Assembly (NCBI RefSeq): GCF_021375795.1 | Contig: NZ_JAEIOI010000001.1 | Span: 1,488,001 to 1,552,000, forward strand | DNA length: 64,000 bases | Direction: 5' to 3' | DNA from: Pseudomonas anguilliseptica | GTDB lineage: Bacteria > Pseudomonadota > Gammaproteobacteria > Pseudomonadales > Pseudomonadaceae | Part shown: positions 1-10,943 of the stretch, one piece after another | How the letters are laid out: every line of letters begins with the position of its first letter | How positions within the stretch are numbered: the stretch's first letter is position 1 | Made by a program: the position numbers and the translations under genes | The notes under the pieces: model-generated | What the model was told of the DNA's origin: nothing | Databases searched by the model: none | What the model saw: only the letters and a program-made list of their open reading frames with translations

Positions 1-246
1 CTGCGTCAGATGGCCATGCACTCGGACCTGCAGAAGCAGATCGATTTCGTCCAGTCGCAGGAAGTGGTTTCCACTGACTTCGTTGGTTCGCGTCACGCTG
101 GTGTGGTCGATGCCGAAGCCACCATCTGCAACGACAACCGTGTCGTACTGTACGTATGGTACGACAACGAGTTTGGTTACAGCTGCCAGGTGGTTCGCGT
201 GATGGAAGACATGGCCGGGGTCAACCCGCCAGCTTTCCCGCGCTAA
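1..246 (+). CDS. gap: glyceraldehyde-3-phosphate dehydrogenase, C-terminal fragment
   Basis: This is the last 81 codons of a gene that begins before the window; the reading frame is open from base 1. The end contains WYDNEFGYS, the C-terminal signature of NAD(P)-dependent glyceraldehyde-3-phosphate dehydrogenase, and the preceding STDF and [14 protein letters not shown] segments fit the catalytic domain of that family. The enzyme interconverts glyceraldehyde 3-phosphate and 1,3-bisphosphoglycerate in the cytoplasm. In P. aeruginosa a long-form paralogue sits next to nqr, so this is probably that paralogue, but the N-terminal part needed to tell isoforms apart is missing. A strong terminator follows 17 bp after the stop. 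Confidence 0.9.
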   Translation: MRQMAMHSDLQKQIDFVQSQEVVSTDFVGSRHAGVVDAEATICNDNRVVLYVWYDNEFGYSCQVVRVMEDMAGVNPPAFPR

Positions 247-263
247 GCGCAGGGTGCATAGAA

Positions 264-290
264 AACGGGAGCTTCGGCTCCCGTTTTTTT
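264..290 (+). terminator. rho-independent terminator after gap
   Basis: A perfect 9-bp stem (264-272 with 277-285, core ACGGGAGC) closed by a TTCG tetraloop is followed by a run of T residues ending at 290. It ends the gap transcript. The opposite strand has four A/T positions only, so it is mainly directed to the plus strand. Confidence 0.9.
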
Positions 291-309
291 ATGCGCGCTA
301 TTTAGCGCT

Positions 310-870
310 CTAGTCAGCCAGCAGGCTGGTGCGCAGACTGTCGGACAGGCCGTTGGGCGACAGCCAAATGCCCAGGTAGGCCTTGGCCAGTTCCTGGTCT
401 TGGCTGGTGAAGACGGGCTTGCCGTTCACTTCCAGAGTAAGGCCGCTGTCGGTGTTGAAGTTCAGAGCGTAACGGTCGCCTGGGCGAATGTCGCGGAAGG
501 TGGCATGCAGGGCATTGAGGCCTGGGCGCAGGCGCTCGAGTGTCTTGGTGTCGTGTTGGCGCTCGAGCGTGACCCAGGCAGCTTTGATCACGTCTTGGCT
601 GTCTATATTGCGGAAGTAGTACAGCTCCAGGCGCTGGTTCAGTGGTTGGGTAAACGCCTGCCGGGCGCTGGCCTGGGCGGGTGCGTAGAAAGCTGCCGCG
701 TAGACATCGGCCCACAGGTAGGTGAGCACACTCTGGTTCTTGCGTTCCAGGCTGTTCTGCGCGAATTCGCGGGTGGTGGCGAAGTTGGCTTCCTGCAGGC
801 GTTCGCGGGTATTGGCGAGCAGGTCGCCGCTGAGCAGCAGTAGGGTGGTGAGCACCAGTAACAGGCGCAT
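310..870 (-). CDS. secreted chalcone isomerase-like domain protein
   Basis: A 186-residue protein with a cleavable signal peptide (hydrophobic residues 3-17, likely cut after LLAN). The mature part resembles the chalcone isomerase-like family (Chalcone_3): it has the LYYFRNIDSQDVIKAAW segment near residue 85 and the GLTLEVNGKPVF segment near the end. Bacterial members are periplasmic and their function is not known; none is shown to isomerise chalcones. The ATG start is preceded by GGAG at a 7-nt spacing. It is convergent with gap and divergent from nqrA, and it takes the place that an amino-acid permease gene has in PAO1 as I remember it. Family assignment is by pattern, not by search. Confidence 0.7.
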   Translation of the reverse strand: MRLLLVLTTLLLLSGDLLANTRERLQEANFATTREFAQNSLERKNQSVLTYLWADVYAAAFYAPAQASARQAFTQPLNQRLELYYFRNIDSQDVIKAAWVTLERQHDTKTLERLRPGLNALHATFRDIRPGDRYALNFNTDSGLTLEVNGKPVFTSQDQELAKAYLGIWLSPNGLSDSLRTSLLAD

Positions 871-1004
871 GGCAGAGCTCCAGTGGGAAATGGATGTTAT
901 TTCACCTGTTGATCAGTTTCAGTCAATCTGCGATCTGTTGCCTTCTGTTACGTAAAAAAGGTTAAAAGCCAGCGCTTGGGTGGCCAGTGGCGGAAGGTGG
1001 ACTC

Positions 1005-1010
1005 TATAAT
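1005..1010 (+). promoter_or_regulatory. possible -10 element of the nqr operon
   Basis: A perfect TATAAT stands 131 bp before nqrA in the 270-bp gap 871-1140. No good -35 hexamer is found at 16-18 bp (TTGGGT at 976-981 is 23 bp away), so this is only a candidate. The rest of the gap holds no ORF or hairpin I can support. Confidence 0.3.
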
Positions 1011-1053
1011 CGGGCAGATTTTTCCCGCGACTGACATCTTGCTCAGCACCTGA

Positions 1054-2478
<1,425 letters not shown>

Positions 2479-2481
2479 GTC

Positions 2482-3693
2482 ATGGGTATCCGTGCATTTC
2501 TCGACAAGATCGAGCACAACTTCGAAAAAGGCGGCAAATACGAGAAGTGGTATGCCTTGTATGAGGCTGTTGACACCTTCTTCTATCGCCCCGGCAGTGT
2601 CACCAAGACCACGGCGCACGTGCGTGACGGCATCGACCTCAAGCGCATGATGATCACCGTGTGGCTGTGCACCTTCCCGGCCATGTTCTTTGGCATGTGG
2701 AATACCGGTTATCAGGCCAACCTGATTTTCGCCAACAGCCCGGAGTTGCTGGCTGCCCAGGAAGGCTGGCGCTTTGCGCTGATCGGTTCACTGGCCGGGT
2801 TTGACCCCAATAGCCTGTGGGACAACTTTATTCAGGGCGCGGCCTACTTCCTGCCGGTCTACGCGGTGACCTTCATCGTCGGCGGTTTCTGGGAGGTGCT
2901 GTTTGCCTCGATCCGCAAGCATGAAGTCAACGAAGGCTTCTTCGTCACCTCCGTGTTGTTTGCCCTGATCCTGCCGCCGAGCATTCCGCTGTGGCAGGTT
3001 GCCCTGGGTATCAGCTTCGGCGTGGTAATCGGTAAAGAAGTCTTCGGCGGTACTGGCAAGAACTTCCTCAACCCAGCCCTGACCGGTCGCGCCTTCTTGT
3101 TCTTCGCCTACCCGGCGCAGATGTCCGGTGATGCGGTATGGACTGCGGTGGACGGCTTTGCCGGCGCCACTTCGTTGAGCCTGGCCGCAGCTGGTGGCAT
3201 CGAGAACGTGGTGAACAATGGCATCACCTGGATGGATGCCTTTGTTGGCACCATTCACGGTTCCATGGGCGAAACCAGCACCCTGGCGATCCTCATCGGT
3301 GGCGGTGTGTTGCTGATCACCAAGATTGCCTCCTGGCGGATTGTCGGCGGGGTGATGCTGGGCATGATTGGCTTCAGCCTGCTGCTCAATGTGCTGGGTT
3401 CCAACACCAACCCCATGTTCGCCATGCCCTGGTATTGGCACCTGGTGGTCGGTGGTTTCGCCTTTGGCATGCTGTTCATGGCCACCGACCCTGTGTCGTC
3501 ATCCATGACCAATACCGGCAAGTGGATCTTTGGTGCCCTGATCGGGGTGATGGTGGTGATGATCCGCGTGATCAACCCGGCCTTCCCGGAGGGCATGATG
3601 CTGGCGATCCTGTTCGCCAACCTGTTCGCACCGCTGATCGACCACTTCGTCGTTCAAGCCAATATCAAGCGGAGGCTGGCACGCAATGTCTAG
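2482..3693 (+). CDS. nqrB: Na+-translocating NADH:quinone reductase subunit B
   Basis: A 403-residue polytopic membrane protein, the main sodium-channel and electron-carrying subunit. The GAT motif at residues 228-230 contains the threonine (Thr230) that in characterised NqrB carries covalent FMN through a phosphoester bond, attached by ApbE, whose gene is four genes downstream. About ten hydrophobic helices can be seen from residue 55 on. The N-terminus [14 protein letters not shown] is typical. The gene ends 8 bp inside nqrC, which suggests translational coupling. Confidence 0.97.
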   Translation: MGIRAFLDKIEHNFEKGGKYEKWYALYEAVDTFFYRPGSVTKTTAHVRDGIDLKRMMITVWLCTFPAMFFGMWNTGYQANLIFANSPELLAAQEGWRFALIGSLAGFDPNSLWDNFIQGAAYFLPVYAVTFIVGGFWEVLFASIRKHEVNEGFFVTSVLFALILPPSIPLWQVALGISFGVVIGKEVFGGTGKNFLNPALTGRAFLFFAYPAQMSGDAVWTAVDGFAGATSLSLAAAGGIENVVNNGITWMDAFVGTIHGSMGETSTLAILIGGGVLLITKIASWRIVGGVMLGMIGFSLLLNVLGSNTNPMFAMPWYWHLVVGGFAFGMLFMATDPVSSSMTNTGKWIFGALIGVMVVMIRVINPAFPEGMMLAILFANLFAPLIDHFVVQANIKRRLARNV

Positions 3694-4474
3694 TCAAAAA
3701 GAATCCACCGTCCGTACCTTGGTGGTGGCCCTGTTGGTCTGCCTGGTGTGTTCGATTTTCGTCGCCGGCGCCGCCGTGGCACTGAAACCGACGCAGGTGG
3801 AAAACCGTCAGCTGGATAAACAGCGCAGCATTCTGGCCATTGCCGGGCTGGGTGAGGCGGGCATGAGTGCTGCGCAGGTCAAGGCATTGTTTGCCGAGCG
3901 GATCAGTGCCCGTGTGGTCGATCTGGACACTGGCACCTTCAGCGATGCTCAGGATCCATTGACCTTCGATCCGTTGAAAGCCTCCAAAGACCCGAAGCTT
4001 TCCGAGGCCCTGGGCAGTGCTGAGGATATTGCTTCGATCAAGCGGCGTGAGCGTTTCACCACCGTCTATCTGGTAGAGCAGGACGGCCAGTTGCAGACCG
4101 TGATTCTGCCCGTACGTGGTTACGGCCTGTGGTCGACCCTGCATGGCTTTATGGCGCTGCAAGGGGACCTGAACACCGTGGCAGGCTTCGGCTTCTACCA
4201 GCATGCCGAGACCCCGGGTCTGGGTGGTGAGGTGGATAATCCGAAGTGGAAGAGCCTGTGGCTGGGCAAGACCCTGTTTGACGACAAGGGCGAGCTGGCC
4301 ATCCAGATCATCAAGGGTAACGTCGATGCGCAGAGCGCACAGGCGACTCACCAGGTCGATGGTCTGGCGGGCGCAACCCTGACCAGCAATGGTGTGAATA
4401 ACTTGCTGCACTTCTGGCTAGGGGAGAACGGCTTCGCCCAGTTCCTCGCCAATCTGCAAAAAGGGGAGGCTTGA
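3686..4474 (+). CDS. nqrC: Na+-translocating NADH:quinone reductase subunit C
   Basis: A 262-residue protein with one N-terminal membrane helix (residues 11-33) and a periplasmic FMN-binding domain. DGLAGAT near residues 225-231 is the second covalent flavinylation motif of the complex, with Thr231 the expected FMN attachment site for ApbE. The start overlaps nqrB by 8 bp and the stop lies just before the nqrD ribosome-binding site. Length and motif spacing match the Vibrio and Pseudomonas family. Confidence 0.97.
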   Translation: MSSQKESTVRTLVVALLVCLVCSIFVAGAAVALKPTQVENRQLDKQRSILAIAGLGEAGMSAAQVKALFAERISARVVDLDTGTFSDAQDPLTFDPLKASKDPKLSEALGSAEDIASIKRRERFTTVYLVEQDGQLQTVILPVRGYGLWSTLHGFMALQGDLNTVAGFGFYQHAETPGLGGEVDNPKWKSLWLGKTLFDDKGELAIQIIKGNVDAQSAQATHQVDGLAGATLTSNGVNNLLHFWLGENGFAQFLANLQKGEA

Positions 4475-4476
4475 TC

Positions 4477-5145
4477 ATGTCGCAGCCGACTATCAAAGAC
4501 GTTCTGCTCAACCCGATTTTCAACAACAACCCCATCGGTCTGCAGATTCTCGGTATCTGCTCCGCTCTGGCGGTGACCTCGAACCTGAAAACCGCGCTGG
4601 TTATGTCGATTGCCCTGACTCTGGTAACCGGCTTCTCCAACCTGTTCATTTCGATGATTCGCAGCCAGATCCCCAGCTCGATCCGTATGATCGTGCAGAT
4701 GGTGATCATCGCGTCGCTGGTGATCGTGGTCGATCAGGTGCTCAAGGCCTTTGCCTTTAGCCTGTCCAAGCAGCTCTCGGTGTTTGTTGGCCTGATCATC
4801 ACCAACTGCATCGTGATGGGCCGTGCCGAGGCCTTTGCCATGCAGAACCCGCCTGTGCTGTCGTTCTTCGATGGCATTGGTAACGGCCTAGGCTACAGCG
4901 CCATGCTGATCGTGCTGGGTATCGTGCGCGAGCTGTTCGGTGCGGGCAAATTGATGGGCTACGAGATCATTCCAGTGATCAACGACGGTGGCTGGTATCA
5001 GCCTAACGGCTTGTTGCTGCTGCCCCCTTCGGCGTTCTTCCTGATCGGGCTGTTCATCTGGGCCTTGCGGGCCTGGAAGAAAGACCAAGTGGAGAAGCCG
5101 AGCTTCAAAATGGCGCCTCAGGTATCGAATAAGGAGGCCTACTAA
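4477..5145 (+). CDS. nqrD: Na+-translocating NADH:quinone reductase subunit D
   Basis: A 222-residue integral membrane protein with six hydrophobic helices, homologous to RnfE. NqrD and NqrE form the inverted membrane pair that holds an intramembrane iron centre. The open frame could begin at a TTG at 4471, but the ATG at 4477 gives the family N-terminus [10 protein letters not shown] and has AGGGGAGG just upstream, so it is preferred. [10 protein letters not shown] around residue 110 contains the conserved cysteine that ligates iron. It overlaps nqrE by one base. Confidence 0.96.
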   Translation: MSQPTIKDVLLNPIFNNNPIGLQILGICSALAVTSNLKTALVMSIALTLVTGFSNLFISMIRSQIPSSIRMIVQMVIIASLVIVVDQVLKAFAFSLSKQLSVFVGLIITNCIVMGRAEAFAMQNPPVLSFFDGIGNGLGYSAMLIVLGIVRELFGAGKLMGYEIIPVINDGGWYQPNGLLLLPPSAFFLIGLFIWALRAWKKDQVEKPSFKMAPQVSNKEAY

Positions 5146-5753
5146 TGGAGCATTACCTCAGCTTGCTGGCCAAGGCGGTGTTCGTTGAGAACATGGCCCT
5201 GGCGTTCTTCCTCGGCATGTGCACCTTTATTGCCATCTCGAAGAAGGTTGAAACGGCGATTGGCCTGGGTATCGCTGTCATTGTGGTGCAAGTCATCACC
5301 GTGCCTGCGAATAACCTGATCTACACCTACCTGTTGAAAGATGGTGCGCTGGCCTGGGCGGGTTTGCCGGAAGTGGACCTGAGCTTCCTTGGACTGCTCA
5401 GCTACATCGGGGTGATCGCAGCGATCGTGCAGATCCTCGAGATGCTCTTGGATAAATACGTTCCCAGTCTGTACAACGCTCTGGGCGTGTTTCTGCCGCT
5501 GATCACCGTGAACTGCGCCATCATGGGTGGCACCCTGTTCATGGTCGAACGTGACTACAACCTGGCGGAAAGTACCGTGTACGGCTTCGGTTCCGGTCTG
5601 TCCTGGGCGCTGGCGATTGCTGCTTTGGCGGGGATTCGCGAAAAGCTCAAGTACAGCGATGTGCCGGAAGGCCTGCAGGGGCTGGGCATCACCTTTATCA
5701 CCATCGGTCTGATGTCTCTGGGCTTTATGTCCTTCTCTGGCGTGCAGTTGTAA
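5145..5753 (+). CDS. nqrE: Na+-translocating NADH:quinone reductase subunit E
   Basis: A 202-residue membrane protein of six helices, the partner of NqrD and homologue of RnfA. It starts [19 protein letters not shown], the standard N-terminus, and carries VNCAIMGG near residue 120, the cysteine that matches the one in NqrD and would complete the shared iron site. It overlaps the nqrD stop by one base (TAATG) and is preceded by AAGGAGG. Confidence 0.97.
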   Translation: MEHYLSLLAKAVFVENMALAFFLGMCTFIAISKKVETAIGLGIAVIVVQVITVPANNLIYTYLLKDGALAWAGLPEVDLSFLGLLSYIGVIAAIVQILEMLLDKYVPSLYNALGVFLPLITVNCAIMGGTLFMVERDYNLAESTVYGFGSGLSWALAIAALAGIREKLKYSDVPEGLQGLGITFITIGLMSLGFMSFSGVQL

Positions 5754-5767
5754 GGAAGGGTGCCTAG

Positions 5768-6994
5768 ATGATCACTAACGAGATTTTTATCGCAATCGGC
5801 ATGTTCACCGGCATTGTGCTGGCGTTGGTGCTGATCATTCTTGCTGCGCGCGCCAAGCTGGTTTCCAGTGGTGACGTGAGCATCGAGATCAATGGTGAGA
5901 AGACCATTGTGGTACCGGCTGGCGGCAAATTGCTGCAGACCCTGGCCGCCAACAACATCTTCCTGTCGTCGGCCTGTGGCGGCGGTGGTACCTGCGCGCA
6001 GTGCCGTTGTGTGGTGGAAAGCGGCGGTGGCGAAATGCTGCCGACCGAAGAAGCCGCATTCACCCGTCGCGAGGCCAAGGCTGGCTGGCGCCTGTCCTGC
6101 CAGACCCCGGTCAAGCAGGATATGAAGATCGAAGTGCCGGAAGAAGTGTTCGGCGTGAAGAAGTGGGAATGCACGGTTGAGTCCAACCCCAACGTGGCCA
6201 CCTTCATCAAGGAGCTGACGCTGAAACTGCCGCAAGGCGAGAATGTCGACTTCCGTGCCGGTGGCTATGTGCAGTTGGAGTGCCCACCGCACGAGGTGCA
6301 CTACAAGGACTTCGACATTCAGCCGGAATACCGTGGCGACTGGGACAAGTTCAACCAGTGGAAGTACGTATCCAAGGTCGAGGAGACCGTGATTCGGGCC
6401 TACTCCATGGCCAACTACCCGGAAGAAGTCGGTCTGGTGAAGTTCAATATCCGTATTGCTTCGCCACCTCCGGGCAAGGATGACTTGCCGCCGGGCAAGA
6501 TGTCTTCCTGGGTGTTCAGCCTCAAGCCGGGTGACAAGGTCACCGTGTACGGGCCGTTTGGTGAGTTCTTCGCCAAGGACACCGATGCCGAGATGATCTT
6601 TATCGGTGGTGGTGCGGGTATGGCGCCGATGCGTTCGCACATCTTCGACCAGCTCAAGCGCCTCAAGTCCAAGCGCAAGATCAGTTTCTGGTACGGCGCA
6701 CGCTCCATGCGCGAGGCGTTCTACGTCGAAGAGTACGATCAGCTGCAGGCGGAGAATCCGAACTTCCAGTGGCACCTGGCACTGTCCGACCCGCAACCGG
6801 AAGATAACTGGAGCGGCCTCAAGGGGTTTATCCACAACGTGCTGTACGAGAATTACCTCAAGGACCACCCGGCTCCTGAAGAGTGTGAGTTCTACATGTG
6901 CGGCCCGCCCATGATGAACGCCGCTGTGATCAAGATGCTGGTCGACCTGGGTGTGGAGGAGGAGAACATCCTGCTCGACGACTTCGGCGGCTAA
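5768..6994 (+). CDS. nqrF: Na+-translocating NADH:quinone reductase subunit F
   Basis: The 408-residue NADH-oxidising subunit. After one N-terminal membrane helix (residues 5-27) comes a plant-type ferredoxin domain with Cys70, Cys76, Cys79 and Cys111 as ligands for a [2Fe-2S] cluster, then a ferredoxin-NADP reductase-like domain with RAYSMANYP for FAD and [12 protein letters not shown] for NADH. It ends with the family C-terminus LLDDFGG. Electrons enter the complex here and pass from FAD through the cluster to the membrane subunits. apbE follows after 2 bp. Confidence 0.98.
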   Translation: MITNEIFIAIGMFTGIVLALVLIILAARAKLVSSGDVSIEINGEKTIVVPAGGKLLQTLAANNIFLSSACGGGGTCAQCRCVVESGGGEMLPTEEAAFTRREAKAGWRLSCQTPVKQDMKIEVPEEVFGVKKWECTVESNPNVATFIKELTLKLPQGENVDFRAGGYVQLECPPHEVHYKDFDIQPEYRGDWDKFNQWKYVSKVEETVIRAYSMANYPEEVGLVKFNIRIASPPPGKDDLPPGKMSSWVFSLKPGDKVTVYGPFGEFFAKDTDAEMIFIGGGAGMAPMRSHIFDQLKRLKSKRKISFWYGARSMREAFYVEEYDQLQAENPNFQWHLALSDPQPEDNWSGLKGFIHNVLYENYLKDHPAPEECEFYMCGPPMMNAAVIKMLVDLGVEEENILLDDFGG

Positions 6995-6996
6995 TC

Positions 6997-8022
6997 ATGA
7001 ACAATGCGGTACTACGGCCCGTTATCGCTGCCAGCTTGCTGGCAGCCCTAACGGGCTGCTGGTTTTCAGAGCGTGTAGAAGAGTTCGGCGGCCCGACCAT
7101 GGGCAGCACCTACTCGATCAAATACGTGCGTAGTGAAGGCTCCCCAAGCCTTGACCAGCTCAAACATGAAACCGATGCGATTCTCAGTGAAGTCGATCAG
7201 CAGATGTCGACCTACCGCGATGATTCGCTGATCGAGCAGTTCAACCAGGCACCTGCAGGTACCTGTAAGGTCATGCCGGAGCCGGTACTGGAGTTGGTCG
7301 AGGCGGGGCGCCTGCTCAATCAACAGAGTCAGGGTGCGTTTGATCTGACCCTGGAACCCTTGCTCAACCTCTGGGGCTTTGGCCCCAAGGGGCGTGCAGA
7401 GAAAGTACCGACTGCCGAGCAACTGGCTGCTGCGCGTTCCCGTACGGGGATGCAGCATCTACGGCGTGACGGGCAGCAGCTGTGTAAGGAGGTCGATCTG
7501 CAGGTCGACTTCAACAGCATCGCTGCCGGCTATACCGTGGATCGGATCGCGCAGCGTCTGACTGAGCTGGGGGTCAACAGCTACCTGGTTGAGGTGACCG
7601 GTGAACTCAAGGCTGCCGGGCGCAAACCGGATGGCCAGCCTTGGCGCATCGGCCTGGAGGCTCCGCAGGAAGGTGAGCGGGTGGCTCAGCGGATTCTGGC
7701 ACTGGATGGCTACGGCATTTCCACGTCTGGCGATTACCGCAACTACTTCGAGGAGAATGGCCGGCGCTATTCGCACACCCTTGATCCGTTGACGGCAGCG
7801 CCGATCACCCACACCCTGGCGGCCGTCACTGTGGCCGATAAATCGACCCTGCGTGCTGACGGCTTGTCTACATTACTTATGGTGATGGGCACTGAGCGTG
7901 GCCTGGCATTTGCAGAGCGCATGGGGATCGCCGCGTTTTTCGTGACTCGCGAAGGCGACGCTTTCGTCACACAGGGCACTCAGGCTTTCGAGCAACTGTT
8001 TGCCGCAGGAGAAGAGCAATGA
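6997..8022 (+). CDS. apbE: FAD:protein FMN transferase (lipoprotein)
   Basis: ApbE transfers FMN from FAD to threonines of NqrB and NqrC in the periplasm. The 341-residue protein starts with a lipoprotein signal whose lipobox LTGC places the lipidated cysteine at residue 21. GPTMGSTYSIKY at the start of the domain and GYGISTSGDYRNYF plus YSHTLDPLTAAP in the second half are the flavin- and Mg-binding signatures. The longer in-frame start at 6898 lies inside nqrF and would lose the lipobox position, so ATG 6997 is chosen. Its place in the operon ties it to maturation of the Nqr complex. It overlaps nqrM by 4 bp. Confidence 0.95.
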   Translation: MNNAVLRPVIAASLLAALTGCWFSERVEEFGGPTMGSTYSIKYVRSEGSPSLDQLKHETDAILSEVDQQMSTYRDDSLIEQFNQAPAGTCKVMPEPVLELVEAGRLLNQQSQGAFDLTLEPLLNLWGFGPKGRAEKVPTAEQLAAARSRTGMQHLRRDGQQLCKEVDLQVDFNSIAAGYTVDRIAQRLTELGVNSYLVEVTGELKAAGRKPDGQPWRIGLEAPQEGERVAQRILALDGYGISTSGDYRNYFEENGRRYSHTLDPLTAAPITHTLAAVTVADKSTLRADGLSTLLMVMGTERGLAFAERMGIAAFFVTREGDAFVTQGTQAFEQLFAAGEEQ

Positions 8023-8246
8023 CATTCGTGGTGGTTTTTCTGGTCATGGTGCTGGTCGTTGGCATGATGGCGGTGGGTGTGATCATGGGGCGCAAGCCGA
8101 TTGCCGGCTCCTGCGGTGGCATCGCCAACCTGGGCATCGAGAAGGAATGCTCAATCTGTGGCGGTAGCCGCGAGAAATGCGAAGAAATCAACAGCGATCC
8201 GCAGGCCAAGACAGAGTCCCTGGCGTACGACGCGACCAAACGCTAA
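8019..8246 (+). CDS. nqrM: Nqr maturation protein NqrM (DUF539)
   Basis: A 75-residue protein with one N-terminal membrane helix and four cysteines (Cys32, Cys44, Cys47, Cys54) in the pattern SCGG-ECSICGG-C, the signature of NqrM. In Vibrio and Klebsiella this protein is needed to assemble active Na+-NQR, probably by delivering iron to the NqrD/NqrE site. ATGA overlap with apbE makes it the last gene of the nqr operon. Confidence 0.93.
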   Translation: MTFVVVFLVMVLVVGMMAVGVIMGRKPIAGSCGGIANLGIEKECSICGGSREKCEEINSDPQAKTESLAYDATKR

Positions 8247-8257
8247 TCGCTCCGCCG

Positions 8258-8284
8258 TTGCCTAAGAGCTAGGCTGTATATAAC
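8258..8284 (+). promoter_or_regulatory. possible sthA promoter
   Basis: TTGCCT (8258-8263) and TATAAC (8279-8284) are separated by 15 bp in the 121-bp gap before sthA. The spacing is short, so the call is weak. The gap carries no terminator, so read-through from nqrM is also possible. Confidence 0.3.
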
Positions 8285-8367
8285 GCATTGATTGTCAGGT
8301 TGCAGGTGCAGCCTGGCCCTGCCGAGAGCACGGTACAAGTGCTCCGGTGTGATCTGAAGGAGTAAAC

Positions 8368-9762
8368 ATGGCGGTCTACAACTACGACGTGGTGGTGCTG
8401 GGTTCCGGCCCCGCGGGTGAAGGCGCGGCGATGAACGCCGCCAAGGCCGGGCGCAAGGTGGCCGTGGTCGACAGCCGTCGTGAAGTCGGCGGCAACTGCA
8501 CCCACCTGGGCACCATTCCGTCCAAGGCGCTGCGCCATTCGGTGCGGCAGATCATGCAGTTCAACACCAACCCGATGTTCCGCCAGATCGGCGAGCCGCG
8601 CTGGTTCTCCTTTCCCGATGTGCTGAAAAGTGCCGAGCGGGTGATTGCCAAGCAGGTGAGTTCGCGCACCGGCTACTACGCGCGTAACCGAATCGATGTG
8701 TTTTTCGGTACGGGCAGTTTCGCCGACGAGCGTACTGTTGAAGTGGTGTGCGCCAATGGTGTGGTGGAAAAGCTGGTGGCCAAGCAGATCGTTATTGCCA
8801 CCGGTTCGCGCCCGTATCGCCCGGCCGATGTGGATTTTCGCCATCCGCGGATCTATGACAGTGACACCATTCTCAGCCTGACCCATACGCCGCGCCGCAT
8901 CATCATCTACGGTGCCGGGGTTATCGGCTCCGAGTACGCCTCGATCTTCAGCGGTCTGGGTGTGCTGGTTGACCTGATCGACAACCGTGATCAGTTGCTG
9001 AGCTTCCTGGATGCGGAAATCTCCGATGCGTTGAGCTATCACCTGCGCAACAACAACGTGCTGATTCGTCATAACGAAGAGTATGAAAGCGTTGAAGGGG
9101 TGGAGAACGGGGTGATCCTGCACCTCAAATCCGGCAAGAAGATCAAGGCTGACGCCTTCCTCTGGTGCAACGGCCGTACTGGTAATACCGACCAGCTGGG
9201 GCTGGAGAACATCGGCATCAAGGTCAACAGCCGTGGCCAGATTGAAGTCGACCAGAGCTACCGCACCCCGGTGTCGAACATCTATGCCGCAGGCGATGTG
9301 ATTGGCTGGCCGAGCCTGGCCAGTGCTGCAGCTGACCAGGGCCGTTCGGCGGCGGGCAGCATTGTCGATAATGGCAGCTGGCGTTTCGTTGATGACGTAC
9401 CGACCGGTATCTACACCATCCCCGAGATCAGCTCGATCGGCAAAACCGAGCGCGAGCTGACCCAGGCCAAGATTCCCTACGAAGTGGGCAAGGCCTTCTT
9501 CAAGGGTATGGCCCGCGCGCAGATTTCCCATGAGCCAGTGGGCATGCTCAAGCTGCTCTTCCATCGTGAAACGCTGGAAGTGCTGGGTGTGCACTGCTTT
9601 GGTTACCAGGCCTCGGAGATCGTGCATATCGGCCAGGCGATCATGAACCAGAAGGGCGAGGCCAATAGCATCAAGTACTTCGTCAACACCACCTTCAACT
9701 ACCCGACCATGGCGGAAGCCTATCGGGTGGCGGCGTTCGACGGCCTCAACCGGCTTTTTTGA
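8368..9762 (+). CDS. sthA: soluble pyridine nucleotide transhydrogenase
   Basis: A 464-residue flavoprotein that moves hydride between NADPH and NAD+ in the cytoplasm. It has the FAD motif [11 protein letters not shown] at residues 12-22 and the NAD motif GAGVIG at 182-187. The redox-active site of related disulfide reductases is altered: Cys44 is present but the second cysteine is replaced by Thr49 (CTHLGT), which is diagnostic of SthA and separates it from dihydrolipoamide dehydrogenase and glutathione reductase. The ATG is preceded by AAGGAG. It may balance reducing equivalents with the Nqr complex encoded upstream. Confidence 0.96.
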   Translation: MAVYNYDVVVLGSGPAGEGAAMNAAKAGRKVAVVDSRREVGGNCTHLGTIPSKALRHSVRQIMQFNTNPMFRQIGEPRWFSFPDVLKSAERVIAKQVSSRTGYYARNRIDVFFGTGSFADERTVEVVCANGVVEKLVAKQIVIATGSRPYRPADVDFRHPRIYDSDTILSLTHTPRRIIIYGAGVIGSEYASIFSGLGVLVDLIDNRDQLLSFLDAEISDALSYHLRNNNVLIRHNEEYESVEGVENGVILHLKSGKKIKADAFLWCNGRTGNTDQLGLENIGIKVNSRGQIEVDQSYRTPVSNIYAAGDVIGWPSLASAAADQGRSAAGSIVDNGSWRFVDDVPTGIYTIPEISSIGKTERELTQAKIPYEVGKAFFKGMARAQISHEPVGMLKLLFHRETLEVLGVHCFGYQASEIVHIGQAIMNQKGEANSIKYFVNTTFNYPTMAEAYRVAAFDGLNRLF

Positions 9763-9863
9763 GCGGCTCCGGCCGGTGGCCTGAGCCGGCCGGGGAGAAC
9801 CCGTTCAGCGACTCCTGCGACTGGCGTTGGCCTAATCGCGAAAGTTTCTGATCAGGCTTAACG

Positions 9864-9892
9864 AAAAAACCGGCCCTCGTGGCCGGTTTTTT
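9864..9892. terminator. bidirectional terminator between sthA and the glpQ-like gene
   Basis: A perfect 10-bp stem (AAAACCGGCC, 9866-9875, with 9881-9890) and a 5-nt loop is flanked by A residues on the left and T residues on the right, so it can end transcripts from both sides. The preceding 90 bp also contain a GC-rich inverted repeat of CCGGCCGG right after the sthA stop. Confidence 0.88.
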
Positions 9893-9914
9893 GTTGGCTG
9901 GGCTGTGCCGGAGG

Positions 9915-10631
9915 TTACGCGAGGGTTGCCACTGCCAAGCCGGGAAAGTCAGTGATGATGCTATCCACGCCGAAGTCCGCCAGGCGACGCATCAGTGCCG
10001 GCTCATTGACCGTCCACACCGAGACATGCAAGCCGGCTTTCTGCGCTTTGAGCAGGCGTTCGGGAGTGCATAACGTCCAGTTCAGCGCCAGCAGGTGGCA
10101 GCCATAGTGTTTGGCTACTTTGAGCGGGTCGAGCCAGGCGTATTCGGCGACCAGCCCCCGTTGCAGATGCGGTGTCAGGCGTTGCAGGGCGCTGAGCACT
10201 TCGCGTGAGCTGGAGGTTACCGTGACCTTGTCAGTCAGGTTGTAACGTTCGGCCAGTTCGGCAATCGCCTTGACCATACGCGCCGAGCGCACCTTCGAGG
10301 CGCTTTTGACTTCCAGCTGCCAGTGCTCGAAATCGCAGTGCTGGAACAGCTCCTCCAGGCGCGGAATCGGGCAGGGTGTAACGGCGCCTGGGCCACCTTT
10401 GCGTGCGTCATAGGTGATCAGTTCGGCGGCATCGTGTTCGACCACTTTGCCACGGTGGCCGGTGGTGCGCTTGAGCGTCGGGTCGTGAATCACCATCAGC
10501 TCGCCATCGCGCGACAGGTGCAGGTCCAGCTCGCAGCGGCGTACGCCATGTTTCATGCATTGCTGAAAGCTGGCCAGGGTGTTTTCCGGTGCTTCGCCTT
10601 TGGCACCGCGGTGTCCATAGATGACAGTCAC
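9915..10631 (-). CDS. glpQ: glycerophosphodiester phosphodiesterase, cytoplasmic type
   Basis: Hydrolyses glycerophosphodiesters to glycerol 3-phosphate and an alcohol. The GTG start at 10631 gives VTVIYGHRG, has AAGGAG upstream and yields 238 residues; upstream residues in the same frame are unlike the family. Metal and catalytic residues of the GDPD TIM barrel are present: His7-Arg8, Glu34 and Asp36 (CELDLHL) and His49 (VIHD). No signal peptide is seen, so this is the UgpQ-like cytoplasmic form. Its start overlaps the stop of the upstream small gene as GTGA, so the two are co-translated. Confidence 0.88.
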   Translation of the reverse strand: MTVIYGHRGAKGEAPENTLASFQQCMKHGVRRCELDLHLSRDGELMVIHDPTLKRTTGHRGKVVEHDAAELITYDARKGGPGAVTPCPIPRLEELFQHCDFEHWQLEVKSASKVRSARMVKAIAELAERYNLTDKVTVTSSSREVLSALQRLTPHLQRGLVAEYAWLDPLKVAKHYGCHLLALNWTLCTPERLLKAQKAGLHVSVWTVNEPALMRRLADFGVDSIITDFPGLAVATLA

Positions 10632-10930
10632 TGTTGCTCCTTGTCTGGCAGGGCGGCGCCGGGCTGATGGTGGCGCACGCTGTTGATCACGTGTTTGTGC
10701 TCGAAATAGACGCTGAACTCGCGGTAGTCCCAACGGGTGATCGGTGGGTTACCAACGCTGGGGTGCTCCTCGTCGGCCAGGCCGAAGCGTTCCAGCACGG
10801 CGCGCTGAGATTCACCAAGCTGAGGCAGTTGCAGGCCGCCAGCACCTTGCTGGCCGATGGGGATTTGCAGGGTCTCGGCATAGACGCTGACGGGCAGGAT
10901 CAGGGCAAGGAGCGGAAGCAGGCGTGACAT
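10628..10930 (-). CDS. small secreted protein, BamE/SmpA-like segment
   Basis: A 100-residue protein with a signal peptide (MSRLLPLLALILPVSVYA, then ETLQ). The mature 80 residues include GESQRAVLERFG, a proline-containing turn NPPITRWDYREFSVYFEHKHV, and a basic tail. The pattern of helix, aromatic strand and 'F-x-x-K-x-V' strand recalls the small BamE/SmpA fold, but this is inference from shape. It lies between a PilZ gene and a phosphodiesterase gene, and the overlap with the latter suggests a shared envelope or phospholipid-related role. Not recognised beyond that. Confidence 0.75.
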   Translation of the reverse strand: MSRLLPLLALILPVSVYAETLQIPIGQQGAGGLQLPQLGESQRAVLERFGLADEEHPSVGNPPITRWDYREFSVYFEHKHVINSVRHHQPGAALPDKEQQ

Positions 10931-10943
10931 TGGTGGCTCGCTA

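Noticed and set aside
8368..9762. Missing second redox cysteine in SthA considered as an inactivating change
   Set aside because: Soluble transhydrogenases normally have Thr at this position.
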